Below, piece after piece: positions 8,341 through 18,540 of a stretch of 64,000 nucleotides of DNA. The stretch covers positions 80,111 through 144,110 of the forward strand of contig NZ_JABKKG010000009.1 of assembly GCF_013166595.1 (NCBI RefSeq). The letters run 5' to 3'. How positions within the stretch are numbered: the stretch's first letter is position 1; the number at the start of each line of letters is the position of its first letter. The position numbers were made by a program, and so were the translations under genes. The DNA comes from Palleniella intestinalis. Lineage in GTDB: Bacteria; Bacteroidota; Bacteroidia; Bacteroidales; Bacteroidaceae. The notes under the pieces are model-generated. The model was not told where the DNA came from. It made no database searches and saw only the letters and a program-made list of their open reading frames with translations.

Positions 8341-11208
8341 ATGCATCTATTCAGAAATGCTATTTTGCTTTCAGTATTGGCAGCGGTGTTGCCGATGCAG
8401 GCAAACGATAAGTATGAGCAGGTACAGAACGGTGTCGTGCTGCATACGCAGGCAGGACAGAATGTCCGTGTCGAGATTCTCGGTGACAAGCTGGCGAGAG
8501 TGTCGGCAGTGCCGAATGGTGAAAGATTTGCTGACGGCAAGAGTCTTGTGGTGCTCCCGCAAGGCAAGTATTCCGCCTTCTCCACAAAGGACGAGGGCAA
8601 CCGTGTGGTGCTCAAGACCCCTGCAATGAATGTGGCGGTGAACTATACCGACGGTCAGGTGAGCTTCTATGACAGCAAGGGAAGGCTGCTGCTTGCGGAG
8701 AACAACGGAGGAAGGATCTTCAAGCCAATAACGGTGGAAGGGACAAAAGCCTACACCGTCACCCAGACATGGGCGTCGCCTGACGACCAAGAGGCGCTTT
8801 ACGGACTCGGACAGCATCAGGCTAACGAATGGAACTACAAGGGAAAGAACGAGGAACTCTTCCAGTACAACACAAAGGTTTCTGTGCCTTTCGTCGTTTC
8901 GACAGGAGGCTATGGCGTGCTGTGGGACAGCTATTCACTGTGCCGTTTCGGCAATCCTGACGACTATCTGCAGCTTGGCGAAGCCTTCACATTATATGAT
9001 AAGGAGGGAAAGAAAGGCAATCTCACCGGAACATATACAGCCAAGGACGGCACAACTATTGTGAGACAAGAACCAAACATCTACTTTGAGCACCTTAAGC
9101 GCGGTGACCTTGCGCACGTGATAAATCTCCCTGAGGATTTCAAGTTCAATGGCTCGAAAGTCGTCTATGAGGGAGAAATCGAGGCGGATGCCACAGGAAC
9201 GTTTGATTTTATCCTTTATTACTCCGGCTATCAGAAGGTGTATATTGGCAATGAGCTGCTTGTTCCGGAGCGTTGGCGCACTGCATGGAATCCAAACAGC
9301 TATAAGTTCTCCGCCAAATTTGTGAAGGGCAAGCGCACTCCTGTACGCATCGAGTGGACTCCAAACGGTGGAGTGGCTTACTGCGGACTGCGTGTCTACA
9401 AGCCTGTCACTGACGATGTGAAGAACCAAATGCGCTGGTGGGGAGAGATGCAGGACATGATAGACTACTATTTCATTGCCGGCGATGACATGGACGACGT
9501 GATCCACGGCTACCGCACGCTGACGGGCAAAGCTCCCATAATGCCGCGCTGGGCTATGGGCTACTGGCAGAGCCGTGAGAAATACAACACTCAGGAGGAG
9601 GTGCTCTCCACGCTGAAGGAGTACCGCAAGCGTCAGATTCCTATCGACAACATCGTCATCGACTGGCTGCATTGGAAGGAGGACTCATGGGGAAGCCATG
9701 AGTTTGACCGCAAACGATTCCCGAATCCGAAGCAGATGGTGGACGACATACACAACATGGGTGGACGAGTGATGATTTCCGTATGGCCCAAATTCTATGT
9801 CACCACTGAGCATTACAAGGAGTTTGACCGCAAGGGCTGGATGTACAAGCTGGCAGTTAAGGACTCCATACGTGACTGGGTTGGACCTGGCTATCTGGGC
9901 TCTTTCTATGACGCTTACAGTGCCGGAGCGCGCAAACTGTTCTGGTCGCAGATGAAAGACCATTATTATCCTCTCGGTATTGATGCTTGGTGGATGGACG
10001 CTTCCGAGCCTAACATCCGTGACTGTGTGGACATACAGTATCGCAAGGACCTTTCCACGCCTACCGCTCTCGGGCCGTCGGCGAAATATTTCAACGCCTA
10101 CGCACTGATGAATGCTGAGGCTATCTACGACGGACAGCGCACAACGACAGCTGATGACAAGCGCGTTTTCCTGCTCACACGTTCCGGATTTGCAGGTCAG
10201 CAGCGTTATTCCACCGCCACATGGAGCGGTGACATCGCCACCCGTTGGGAGGATATGCGTGCCCAACTGACAGCGGGACTGAACTTTGCCGTCAGTGGTA
10301 TTCCGTTCTGGACAATGGACATCGGCGGTTTCTGTGTCGAAGACCGATACGTTGCGGCACAGAAGGAGTTCAACTCTACGGGCAATGAGAATGCCGACCT
10401 TAAGGAATGGCGCGAGCTGAACACACGCTGGTTCCAGTTTGGTGCGTTCTGTCCGCTCTACCGTGCCCATGGCCAGTGGCCTTTCCGTGAGATTTTCAAC
10501 ATCGCTCCGGAGACACATCCTGCCTATGAGTCAATGACTTACTACACAAAGCTGCGTTACCGCCTGATGCCTTACATCTACTCTCTGAACGGCATGGTGC
10601 ACTTCAACGACTACACAATGATGCGTCCGCTGGTCATGGATTTCACGGCTGATGTGCGCACCCATGACATTTGGGATCAGTTCATGTTCGGTCCGGCGTT
10701 TATGGCAGCCCCTGTCACGGAGTACAACGCCCGCAAGCGTGATGTCTATTTCCCGCAAGGCGAGGTGTGGTACGACTTCCATACCGGCAAAAGCATTACA
10801 GGTGGCGACATGAAAACCGTTGATGCACCGTATTCACGCATGCCGTTGTATGTGCGCAGTGGTTCGATTGTGCCTTTCGGCCCTGACATTCAGTGGAGCG
10901 ACCAGAAGCCTGCCGAGGAGATTACGCTGTACGTTTATGCAGGCAAGGACGGCAAGTTTACGCTTTACGAGGACGAGAACAACAATTACAATTACGAGAA
11001 AGGCGCATACGCTACAATAGATTTCCTGTGGGATGATGCCGCCTCCACGCTCACCATTGGTGCACGCAAAGGAAAGTTCCCCGGTATGCTTGCCAAGCGG
11101 AAGTTCACTGTTGTGAAGGTTGACCGTGACAATCCTGCTTCTTTTGACACAATGCCGAAAGGGAAGAGAATAGAATATGGCGGCAAGAAAGTTTCTGTGA
11201 AACTGTAA
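8341..11208 (+). CDS. GH31 family alpha-xylosidase with PA14 insert
   Basis: The 955-residue protein carries a signal peptide (about 1-21) and acts outside the cytoplasm. After an N-terminal beta-sandwich, a PA14-like insert spans about residues 230-355 (DATGTFDFILYYSGYQKVYI). The GH31 barrel follows. The nucleophile is Asp553 in WWMDASEPN and the acid/base is Asp631 in TWSGDIATRW. C-terminal beta domains include LYVYAGKDGKFTLYEDENN. The PA14 insert and the WWMDASEP signature are typical of the alpha-xylosidases that remove xylose from xyloglucan oligosaccharides. It is first in a tight operon with GH2 and GH3 genes (26 and 7 nt gaps), which supports that substrate. A related alpha-glucosidase or transglucosylase activity cannot be excluded from sequence alone. 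Confidence 0.85.
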   Translation: MHLFRNAILLSVLAAVLPMQANDKYEQVQNGVVLHTQAGQNVRVEILGDKLARVSAVPNGERFADGKSLVVLPQGKYSAFSTKDEGNRVVLKTPAMNVAVNYTDGQVSFYDSKGRLLLAENNGGRIFKPITVEGTKAYTVTQTWASPDDQEALYGLGQHQANEWNYKGKNEELFQYNTKVSVPFVVSTGGYGVLWDSYSLCRFGNPDDYLQLGEAFTLYDKEGKKGNLTGTYTAKDGTTIVRQEPNIYFEHLKRGDLAHVINLPEDFKFNGSKVVYEGEIEADATGTFDFILYYSGYQKVYIGNELLVPERWRTAWNPNSYKFSAKFVKGKRTPVRIEWTPNGGVAYCGLRVYKPVTDDVKNQMRWWGEMQDMIDYYFIAGDDMDDVIHGYRTLTGKAPIMPRWAMGYWQSREKYNTQEEVLSTLKEYRKRQIPIDNIVIDWLHWKEDSWGSHEFDRKRFPNPKQMVDDIHNMGGRVMISVWPKFYVTTEHYKEFDRKGWMYKLAVKDSIRDWVGPGYLGSFYDAYSAGARKLFWSQMKDHYYPLGIDAWWMDASEPNIRDCVDIQYRKDLSTPTALGPSAKYFNAYALMNAEAIYDGQRTTTADDKRVFLLTRSGFAGQQRYSTATWSGDIATRWEDMRAQLTAGLNFAVSGIPFWTMDIGGFCVEDRYVAAQKEFNSTGNENADLKEWRELNTRWFQFGAFCPLYRAHGQWPFREIFNIAPETHPAYESMTYYTKLRYRLMPYIYSLNGMVHFNDYTMMRPLVMDFTADVRTHDIWDQFMFGPAFMAAPVTEYNARKRDVYFPQGEVWYDFHTGKSITGGDMKTVDAPYSRMPLYVRSGSIVPFGPDIQWSDQKPAEEITLYVYAGKDGKFTLYEDENNNYNYEKGAYATIDFLWDDAASTLTIGARKGKFPGMLAKRKFTVVKVDRDNPASFDTMPKGKRIEYGGKKVSVKL

Positions 11209-11234
11209 ATGGTTACTTATTCTTTTACAATACT

Positions 11235-13748
11235 ATGCACATAAATAGAATTTGGTTAGTTCTGATAGTTTCGCTCTGTACCCTGGTTTCTCAGGGTGCA
11301 GAGCCTTCTTGTCCTACGGATTTACGTGTACGGAACTTTAACAGTGGCTGGAAATTCAGCCTTGGCGATACGCCTGAGGCAAAGGAAAGCACATACGACG
11401 ACAGCGGATGGCGTGCGCTCTCGCTGCCACACGATTGGGCAATAGAGGGCAGTTTCTCGCTTGACAACCCTTCAGGCACGGGTGGCGGAGCATTGCCGGG
11501 TGGCATAGGGTGGTACAGAAAGTCGTTCCGCCTGCCGGAAAACCTTGCCGGCAAGCGTGTGTTTGTTGACTTTGACGGCGCATATATGAACGCTTCCGTC
11601 TTTGTGAACGGCACTTTTCTCGGCACTCGCCCTTACGGCTACGCATCGTTCAGCTATGACATAACCGGTTGCTTGTCCGCCGGCGGCAGTGAGAATGTCA
11701 TCGCCGTGCGCATTGACAATGCCGAGCAGCCCAATTCACGGTGGTACTCCGGCTGCGGAATCTATCGGAATGTATGGCTGCGGATAGTGGACGAGGTGCA
11801 TATCCCTAAGGACGGGACATTCGTAACGTCCGAGGGCAGCATGCTGAACATAGAGACCAATATCGAAAACCTTTCAAAAAAGAATCGGAAAGTGCGTCTT
11901 GTGACAACCGTCATTGACGCTGACGGCAAGGAAGTTGCGAGCGTTTCCTCTGACAAAAAACTGCCAAAGGGCAAGCGCACTGTGGCAAACCAATCGGTGA
12001 ATGTCCGCAATCCGAAGCTGTGGGATGTGGATTCGCCTAATCTTTATACAGTTGTTTCTTCCGTGGTTGATAGTAAGACGGGCGAGACTCTTGATGTTTA
12101 CGGGACGAAAACAGGTTTCCGCACATTTCGTTTCGATGCCGTGAAAGGCTTCTCGCTTAACGGCAAAGCAATGAAAATCAATGGTGTGTGCCTGCATCAT
12201 GATGCCGGTGCGCTTGGTGCTGTTGTCAATACGGCTGCGATACGACGCCAACTGAAGATGCTGAAGGACATGGGCTGCAACGCCATACGCTGCACCCACA
12301 ACCCTCCTGCGCCGGAGTTGCTTGGCCTTTGCGACAGGATGGGTTTCCTCGTCATGGACGAAAGTTTTGACATGTGGCGCAAACGCAAGAGCGCGCACGA
12401 CTACTCACGCTATTTCGACGAATGGCATGAGCGCGACCTTGATGACCTTGTGCGCCGTGACCGCAATCACCCTTCCATAATAATGTGGAGCATCGGCAAC
12501 GAGGTTCTTGAACAATGGAGTGACGCAAAGGCAGACACTCTGAGCCTTGCCGAGGCGAATCTGATACTGAATTTCGGGCATTCAAAAGACCAGCTTGCAG
12601 GGGAAGGCGAGGAAATGTCCGTCAATTCCCTCATTACGGCAAAGCTCGCCAACCGTGTGCGCACACTTGACCCTACGCGCCCTGTCACCGCAGGCTGCAA
12701 CGAGCCTGCCCCGGGAAACCACCTTTTCCGCTCCAACGCCCTTGACATCATAGGTTTCAACTACCACGACGATTGGTTTAAGGGTGTGCCAAAGAACTTT
12801 CCGGGCAAGCCTTTCAACATCACCGAGAGTGTCTCAGCCCTCATGACACGCGGCTATTATCGTATGCCGGCAGACACGATGTTCGTATGGCCGGAGCGTT
12901 GGGACAAGCCTTTCTTCGACTCTTCGTTGTCCTGCTCTTCGTATGACAACTGCCATGTGCCGTGGGGAAACACCCATGAGGGCACGATGAAGCATGTGCG
13001 TGACAATGAATTCATTACGGGGCAGTTCGTGTGGACGGGTTTTGACTACCTTGGCGAGCCTACTCCGTATGGGTGGCCCGCACGAAGCAGCTATTTCGGC
13101 ATTATCGACCTTGCCGGTTTCCCTAAGGATGTGTACTATCTTTACCAAAGCGAATGGCAGACAGCAACGACAGTCCTGCACCTCTTTCCTCACTGGAATT
13201 GGGAGGAAGGGCAGGAGGTGGATGTGTGGGCGTACTACAACAATGCCGATGAAGTGGAGCTTTTCCTAAACGGAGCATCACAGGGAGTTTCCCGAAAGAC
13301 AGACGACCGTCTGCACGCTGCGTGGAAACTGAAGTTTGAACCGGGCACATTGACCGCTGTAAGCAGAAAGGACGGTGTGGAGGTTGCACGCAAGGAAGTG
13401 CGGACGGCAGGGCTTCCGCATCATCTGCGCCTTACACCTGACAGGACGGAGATAGCCGCTGACGGCACAGACCTCTGCTACATCACGGCGGAAGTGGTGG
13501 ACAAGGACGGCATTGTGTGTCCTTGGGCGACGGACAAAATCACGTTCTCCGTCGAGGGGACGGCCTTCAATGCCGGTGTGGACAATGGCAGCCCGATTTC
13601 CCATGAGCCTTTCAAGGCGGACTCACGCAAGGCTTTCTACGGCAAAGCCCTGCTCATCGTACAAAGCAACGGCAGCAAGGGCGTTTGCAAGATAAAGGCT
13701 TCCGCACCGGGACTTGACACAGTTGGAATAAACATCAAAACAAAATAA
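11235..13748 (+). CDS. GH2 family beta-galactosidase-like glycosidase
   Basis: This 837-residue enzyme has a signal peptide (about 1-21). The standard GH2 layout follows: a jelly-roll sugar-binding domain (about 30-185), an immunoglobulin-like domain (about 190-300), a TIM barrel (about 305-600), then a DUF4982-like domain and a terminal Big/invasin-like domain. The acid/base is Glu423 in MWSIGNE and the nucleophile is Glu531 in NITES. The motif CLHHDAGALG matches exo-acting GH2 enzymes of Bacteroidetes polysaccharide loci. In a xyloglucan context it would remove galactose from side chains before the xylosidase and glucosidase act. Beta-galactosidase is the best guess. Beta-mannosidase or glucuronidase is less likely given the domain order. 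Confidence 0.8.
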   Translation: MHINRIWLVLIVSLCTLVSQGAEPSCPTDLRVRNFNSGWKFSLGDTPEAKESTYDDSGWRALSLPHDWAIEGSFSLDNPSGTGGGALPGGIGWYRKSFRLPENLAGKRVFVDFDGAYMNASVFVNGTFLGTRPYGYASFSYDITGCLSAGGSENVIAVRIDNAEQPNSRWYSGCGIYRNVWLRIVDEVHIPKDGTFVTSEGSMLNIETNIENLSKKNRKVRLVTTVIDADGKEVASVSSDKKLPKGKRTVANQSVNVRNPKLWDVDSPNLYTVVSSVVDSKTGETLDVYGTKTGFRTFRFDAVKGFSLNGKAMKINGVCLHHDAGALGAVVNTAAIRRQLKMLKDMGCNAIRCTHNPPAPELLGLCDRMGFLVMDESFDMWRKRKSAHDYSRYFDEWHERDLDDLVRRDRNHPSIIMWSIGNEVLEQWSDAKADTLSLAEANLILNFGHSKDQLAGEGEEMSVNSLITAKLANRVRTLDPTRPVTAGCNEPAPGNHLFRSNALDIIGFNYHDDWFKGVPKNFPGKPFNITESVSALMTRGYYRMPADTMFVWPERWDKPFFDSSLSCSSYDNCHVPWGNTHEGTMKHVRDNEFITGQFVWTGFDYLGEPTPYGWPARSSYFGIIDLAGFPKDVYYLYQSEWQTATTVLHLFPHWNWEEGQEVDVWAYYNNADEVELFLNGASQGVSRKTDDRLHAAWKLKFEPGTLTAVSRKDGVEVARKEVRTAGLPHHLRLTPDRTEIAADGTDLCYITAEVVDKDGIVCPWATDKITFSVEGTAFNAGVDNGSPISHEPFKADSRKAFYGKALLIVQSNGSKGVCKIKASAPGLDTVGINIKTK

Positions 13749-13755
13749 CTGAGAT

Positions 13756-16011
13756 ATGAACAAGAAACTATTCATTTCGGCATTATGCGCAATGAACGCC
13801 GCATTATGCTTCTCGCAGACTCCGGTCTATCTTGACCGTAATGCAAAGATAGAGGACCGCGTGGAGGATGCACTCTCAAGAATGACTCTCGAGGAGAAAG
13901 TGGCTCTCAGCCATGCACAAAGCAAGTTCTCAACAGCGGGTGTGGCACGCCTCGGAATCCCTGAACTGTGGATGAGCGACGGACCTCACGGTGTGCGTGC
14001 GGAGATAAATTGGAACGATTGGGGCTATGCCAACCATACCAATGACTCTGTTACGGCATTCCCGGCACTCACCGCGCTGGCTGCGACATGGAACCCTGAG
14101 ATGTCTGCCCTCTATGGAAAAGCTATCGGCGAGGAGGCTCTCTATCGTGAGAAGGATGTGCTTCTTGGACCGGGTGTGAACATTTACCGCAGCCCGCTCA
14201 ACGGACGCAACTTCGAGTATATGGGCGAAGACCCTTGTCTTGCAGGTACAATGGTTGTGCCTTATGTGCAGGAATTGCAGAAGAATGGTGTCGCTGCCTG
14301 TGTGAAGCACTTTGCCTTGAACAACCAGGAGCAGTGGCGCGGCACGGTGGATGTTGTGCTCAGCGACCGCGCACTGTACGAGATTTATCTTCCGGCATTC
14401 AAGAGAGCCGTTGTCGACGGTGGCGCATGGAGCGTGATGGGTGCTTACAACAAGATTTGGGGACAGTACTGCTGCCACAATTCGCGCTTGCTTAACGACA
14501 TCCTGCGTGGCGAATGGGGATTCAAAGGCTGTGTCATAACCGACTGGGGCGGTGCTCATGACACTCGCGAGGCTGCTCTTAACGGTCTTGAGATAGAGAT
14601 GGGAACCTACACAAACGGACTTACCTCGGAGAGCAAATTCGGCTATAACAACTATTATCTGGCAGACGGTTATCTTGAAATGATTAAGAAAGGTGAGGTG
14701 CCTATGGATGTTGTTAACGAGAAGGCACGCCGTATCCTCCGCCTGATATTCCGCACTGCGATGAACACCGGCAAGCCTTTCGGTTCGCTTTGCACACCGG
14801 AGCATTATGCTGCTGCCAAAAGAATCGGCGACGAGTCTGTCGTAATGCTTAAGAACACCGGTATACTTCCTCTGTCGACGGATTTCAAAGGCACGATACT
14901 TGTTGTCGGTGAGAACGCAACACGCCGTCTTACCGACGGTGGAGGCTCATCGGAACTGAAGCCGAAGGATTACGTCTCACCGCTCGCTGCATTGCAGGAG
15001 GTCTATGGAAAAGACAGGGTAAAATATGCAAAAGGCTACACTTCGGGACGTGCCATGTATGAGCATGCGGACGTTATCCCTCAGAATGTCAGCGACTCTT
15101 TGGTCAATGAGGCTCTGCAAATGGCAAAGACTGCGGATGTGATTATCTACATCGGCGGACTGAACAAGAACGCTTGGCAGGATTGCGAGTCCACTGACCG
15201 CAAGTCCTACAACCTTCCTTTCGGACAGGATGCTCTCATCGAGAAGTTGCTGGCTATAAACCCGAAAGTAATCATCGCCAACATCTCAGGCAATGCCTAT
15301 GCCATGCCGTGGGTGAAAGAAGTGCCTGCAATTCTCCATGCCTCTTATCTTGGCACAATGGGCGGTGCGTCCATGGCTGACGTAATCTCGGGAAAGGTCA
15401 ATCCGTCAGGCAAGCTGCCTTACTCAATCCCTGCAAAATTGGAGGACTGCGGTGCACACTCTTTTGGCAATGTGGCATTCCCGGGAGTGGAGAGCAGCAC
15501 GGATGATGTCGTGGCTATCCCCGGTTCGGTGCTCAATGGCGGACGCAATCCGAAGGTGGAGTACAAGGAGGACATCCTTGTCGGCTACCGTTGGCATGAC
15601 ACAAAGAAAGTTCCTGCACTCTATCCTTTCGGCCACGGACTGAGCTACACTGCCTTTGCTTATGGCAAACCGTCACTTTCCGCAAAGACAATCACCGACG
15701 GCGAGACTGTGAAAGTCGCTGTTTCTGTCACCAACACCGGAAAAGTTGACGGCAGCGAGGTCGTCCAGCTGTATATCGGTGATGACAAGGCTTCCGTCCT
15801 TCGTCCTGTGAAAGAGCTTAAAGGTTTCAAGAAACTCGCCCTGAAGTCCGGCGAAACGGCACAGGCGGAGTTCACAATCACTGTCGATGACCTTAAGTTC
15901 TTCGATGAGAAAGCGCACGAATGGATTGCCGAGGAAGGAAAGTTCACCGTCTACATCGGCTCTTCCTCAACCGACATCCGTGGCAAGGCGCAGTTCACTT
16001 ATAAGAAATAA
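13756..16011 (+). CDS. GH3 family beta-glucosidase
   Basis: This 751-residue protein has a signal peptide (about 1-20), an (alpha/beta)8 GH3 domain with MSDGPHGVR and KHFALNNQE, and the nucleophile Asp263 in CVITDWGG. An alpha/beta sandwich domain and a C-terminal fibronectin-III-like domain (about 640-750) complete the usual three-domain beta-glucosidase form. It begins 7 nt after the GH2 stop, so all three glycosidases are probably made from one mRNA ending at the strong terminator that follows. The expected job is hydrolysis of the beta-1,4-glucose backbone of debranched oligosaccharides. No SusC/SusD pair, endo-glucanase or regulator lies in the window, so the operon is either an isolated accessory set or is separated from its uptake genes. 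Confidence 0.85.
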   Translation: MNKKLFISALCAMNAALCFSQTPVYLDRNAKIEDRVEDALSRMTLEEKVALSHAQSKFSTAGVARLGIPELWMSDGPHGVRAEINWNDWGYANHTNDSVTAFPALTALAATWNPEMSALYGKAIGEEALYREKDVLLGPGVNIYRSPLNGRNFEYMGEDPCLAGTMVVPYVQELQKNGVAACVKHFALNNQEQWRGTVDVVLSDRALYEIYLPAFKRAVVDGGAWSVMGAYNKIWGQYCCHNSRLLNDILRGEWGFKGCVITDWGGAHDTREAALNGLEIEMGTYTNGLTSESKFGYNNYYLADGYLEMIKKGEVPMDVVNEKARRILRLIFRTAMNTGKPFGSLCTPEHYAAAKRIGDESVVMLKNTGILPLSTDFKGTILVVGENATRRLTDGGGSSELKPKDYVSPLAALQEVYGKDRVKYAKGYTSGRAMYEHADVIPQNVSDSLVNEALQMAKTADVIIYIGGLNKNAWQDCESTDRKSYNLPFGQDALIEKLLAINPKVIIANISGNAYAMPWVKEVPAILHASYLGTMGGASMADVISGKVNPSGKLPYSIPAKLEDCGAHSFGNVAFPGVESSTDDVVAIPGSVLNGGRNPKVEYKEDILVGYRWHDTKKVPALYPFGHGLSYTAFAYGKPSLSAKTITDGETVKVAVSVTNTGKVDGSEVVQLYIGDDKASVLRPVKELKGFKKLALKSGETAQAEFTITVDDLKFFDEKAHEWIAEEGKFTVYIGSSSTDIRGKAQFTYKK

Positions 16012-16032
16012 GTTGTCATAACAAGCAAAACA

Positions 16033-16082
16033 AATAAGGCTCATCAGGGATTCATAATAACCCTGATGAGCCTTATTGTTTT
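16033..16082 (+). terminator. Terminator of the glycosidase operon
   Basis: A perfect 17-bp inverted repeat (arm AATAAGGCTCATCAGGG; arms 16033-16049 and 16061-16077) with an 11-nt loop is followed by GTTTT. It lies 22 nt after the GH3 stop codon. Confidence 0.9.
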
Positions 16083-16128
16083 ATGGATATTGTTATTTTG
16101 TGAAAAATAGTCGTACAAATATGCCGCT

Positions 16129-17316
16129 TTATTTCTTCATCTCACGGTGGTAAATAGCTGCTGTGGTTAGGAAATACACTGCCGTCTGCACCCACAAGGC
16201 TGTGATTTCCGGACGAATGTCCTCTATCCTTGCACCCATTGAGTTCATGGCTATGAAGCCCTTGATGCCGAAAGTGCTGGGGAAAAGGTAACTGAGCCAT
16301 TTCCAAAATTCCGGTATGCTGCTTGCAGGCCATGACACTCCTGCCATGAAAAGCAGGGGAACACTGGTGAAAACAACAATGAGAAAGACATCTTCACGCC
16401 GGCGTATGATGCTCATTGTTGTCATGCCAAAGAATATGCATGACATGAGGAAAGGCAGGATAAAGAGCAGGAAGTCCCTCCAATAGATGATGCTGACGAA
16501 AGAGAACATCTTCGGAATGACGAGCAGGATGTAAGCGGCGAGCACCGTGTAAAGCAGGATGTACGCCATCCATCTTCCTCCGATTATCTTCAAAGAGTTG
16601 CTGTACAGAGGGTTGCACGGTATGATTCTGCCGTTTTCCTCACGTGTAGTGCCGATGAAAAGCCCCATACCGAGCAGCAGAGTCTGTTGCAGTATGAGTA
16701 TCAGAACGCCCGGCAGGATGAAGTTTCCGTAACCGCCCGTAGTGTTGAATATGGGCACCTCCTCAGCATGCAACGGCTGTGTAGCCACTTCGTCCTCACG
16801 TGTGGTGTGGTTGCCGAGGAGCTTTGTCTGTATTTCCGCTCCCATAAGCCCTTGGACGGTTGTGGCTGTCTGGTAGACATTCTTGTAGGCGAGCATCAGC
16901 GACATGTCACAATAGACGCCTACTGTCGCCTGTTCCATTCTGTTGATGCGTTTGCCAAAATCCTCAGGGAAATAGAGTGCGCCGTACGCCTTCTGATGAC
17001 CGATTATGTCTTGCGCCTCTTTCAGGTTGTTGGCGTAGCAGCATACCTTCACAGACGGTGAGGCGTCGTACATCTGAATGAACTTGCGGCTTTGTGAGGA
17101 GTGGCTCTTGTCGACAATGACAACCGGCACTTCGTGCACAACCTCATTGTTGTACACCCAGGAGTAAAGCACGGGGTAGGCAAGAGGGATGAGCAGAAGG
17201 ATGAGCAGCATGCCCTCGTCCTTGAGCATGCTTGTCACTTCCTGCTGCCAGATAGCACAGATGTGCCGTATATGTCCGAATAGTTTGTTCACGCTTTTCC
17301 TCCTTTCATTTGACAT
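16129..17316 (-). CDS. ABC-2 type transporter permease (second of two)
   Basis: This 395-residue membrane protein has one N-terminal helix (about 35-52), a large periplasmic domain (about 55-210), and five to six C-terminal helices (about 215-390), the ABC-2/YhgE-like layout. It overlaps the upstream permease gene by 11 nt, so the two are translationally coupled and probably form a heterodimer. The operon order is outer-membrane TolC protein, HlyD adaptor, permease, permease, which describes a tripartite export pump for drugs or lipids. No ATP-binding cassette gene is present in or beside the operon. The substrate is unknown. Confidence 0.85.
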   Translation of the reverse strand: MSNERRKSVNKLFGHIRHICAIWQQEVTSMLKDEGMLLILLLIPLAYPVLYSWVYNNEVVHEVPVVIVDKSHSSQSRKFIQMYDASPSVKVCCYANNLKEAQDIIGHQKAYGALYFPEDFGKRINRMEQATVGVYCDMSLMLAYKNVYQTATTVQGLMGAEIQTKLLGNHTTREDEVATQPLHAEEVPIFNTTGGYGNFILPGVLILILQQTLLLGMGLFIGTTREENGRIIPCNPLYSNSLKIIGGRWMAYILLYTVLAAYILLVIPKMFSFVSIIYWRDFLLFILPFLMSCIFFGMTTMSIIRRREDVFLIVVFTSVPLLFMAGVSWPASSIPEFWKWLSYLFPSTFGIKGFIAMNSMGARIEDIRPEITALWVQTAVYFLTTAAIYHREMKK

Positions 17317-18502
17317 AGATATATTCCTCGAATGCCTTTTTTATCCTGCTTATGAACAGCAACGGCATAAGGGCAAAGACAAGAAGTGCGGTAATGTGCA
17401 GCCATGAGTCTGCCAAAGGATAGCCGTTGAAGACATTAAGGGAGTAGACAAGCCAATAGTGGCGCATCGGGAAAAGCCATGCGAGGGCTTCCAAAGGAGC
17501 ATCCATTGCGAAGGCCGGGAACGCCGCTCCTATCATGGAGAAGCTGAGCACGCCCCACAATGAGCATACGCTCATGGACATGCGCATGGACGGCATTAGT
17601 CCGAAGATGGCTATTCCGAAGCCTTGTCCTGCAAGCACACCGAGCACATTGAGGAAAAGAATCCATGCAAGGCCGCCTTCATGGGTGAATCCGAGCACTC
17701 CGAAGAGGTAGAATGCGTGGATAAGCATTATTGCAACGAACAGCAATGTCTGTGGCAGGAGTTTGCCTGCGATGGCAATAAGGGCATTCCCTCCGGCACG
17801 TTCCATAAGTTCCTTTCCGCTGCCCTCTTTCAGTTCTGTCCCTAAGGTGTAGGTGGTAAGAATCATTATGAAGAGCATTATTGCCGCCGGAATGAGCATT
17901 GTGGAAAGGTAAAGGTTGTAGCTTGTGACAGGGTTGTTCACAAGATGCGTGTCCAGGGTAATAGGTTGCAGGAACGCCATTGTCTGTTTCTCTGTGAATC
18001 CCTTTGCCCGCATTGTCGCCTGTCCCACGGCAGCACCGGCAAGAGTGGTGACAGTCTTGAGGTCACGGAATAGCAATGCTCCTGCTGTCAGTGAGGTGTT
18101 GGAATAGTAGAACGACACTGTCGGTTGGCGTGCCGCAAGGAGTTTCTCGGTCGTTCCTTGCGGAATATACAGGAAAGCGTATATCTCGCCATGCTGTATC
18201 GCCTTTCTTGCTTCGCTTGCCGAAGGGTAATATGCCACGACGTGTGATGTCTGCATGCCGTCAAGGCGGCGTACGATGGCGCGTGTCGTGGAGGAATTGT
18301 CCAAATCCACCACTCCCACAGGCATCTCCTGTGGCTGTCCTTCGCTCATCAGTGATGTGAAGAACAGCGTTACAAGCAGCGGCAGGACAACCATACTGAG
18401 CAGATAGATAGGGTTCTGCCTTATCTTTCCGCATTCGCGCAGCATTATGTCAGCAAGTCTTCTCAATGGTTTCGTTTTGTTTTTTGTGCCATGTCGCCAC
18501 AT
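17306..18502 (-). CDS. ABC-2 type transporter permease (first of two)
   Basis: This 398-residue protein has the same topology as the following gene: a helix near residues 35-52, a periplasmic domain holding TRAIVRRLDGMQTSHVV, then a bundle of C-terminal helices (about 200-390). The sequence GELMERAGGNALIAIAGKLL-like segment after the first of these helices is typical of ABC-2 permeases that work with HlyD adaptors (YbhS/YbhR type). It starts 38 nt after the HlyD gene. Both permeases lack nucleotide-binding motifs and need a separate ATPase encoded elsewhere, unless they are driven in another way. Confidence 0.85.
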   Translation of the reverse strand: MWRHGTKNKTKPLRRLADIMLRECGKIRQNPIYLLSMVVLPLLVTLFFTSLMSEGQPQEMPVGVVDLDNSSTTRAIVRRLDGMQTSHVVAYYPSASEARKAIQHGEIYAFLYIPQGTTEKLLAARQPTVSFYYSNTSLTAGALLFRDLKTVTTLAGAAVGQATMRAKGFTEKQTMAFLQPITLDTHLVNNPVTSYNLYLSTMLIPAAIMLFIMILTTYTLGTELKEGSGKELMERAGGNALIAIAGKLLPQTLLFVAIMLIHAFYLFGVLGFTHEGGLAWILFLNVLGVLAGQGFGIAIFGLMPSMRMSMSVCSLWGVLSFSMIGAAFPAFAMDAPLEALAWLFPMRHYWLVYSLNVFNGYPLADSWLHITALLVFALMPLLFISRIKKAFEEYIYVK

Positions 18503-18540
18503 GATTATGTGGTGGTATGGTTTGTTGGTTCTTACTCCGC

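Noticed and set aside
8992..10518. Long minus-strand frames within the GH31 gene
   Set aside because: Shadows of a gene with clear catalytic motifs on the plus strand.
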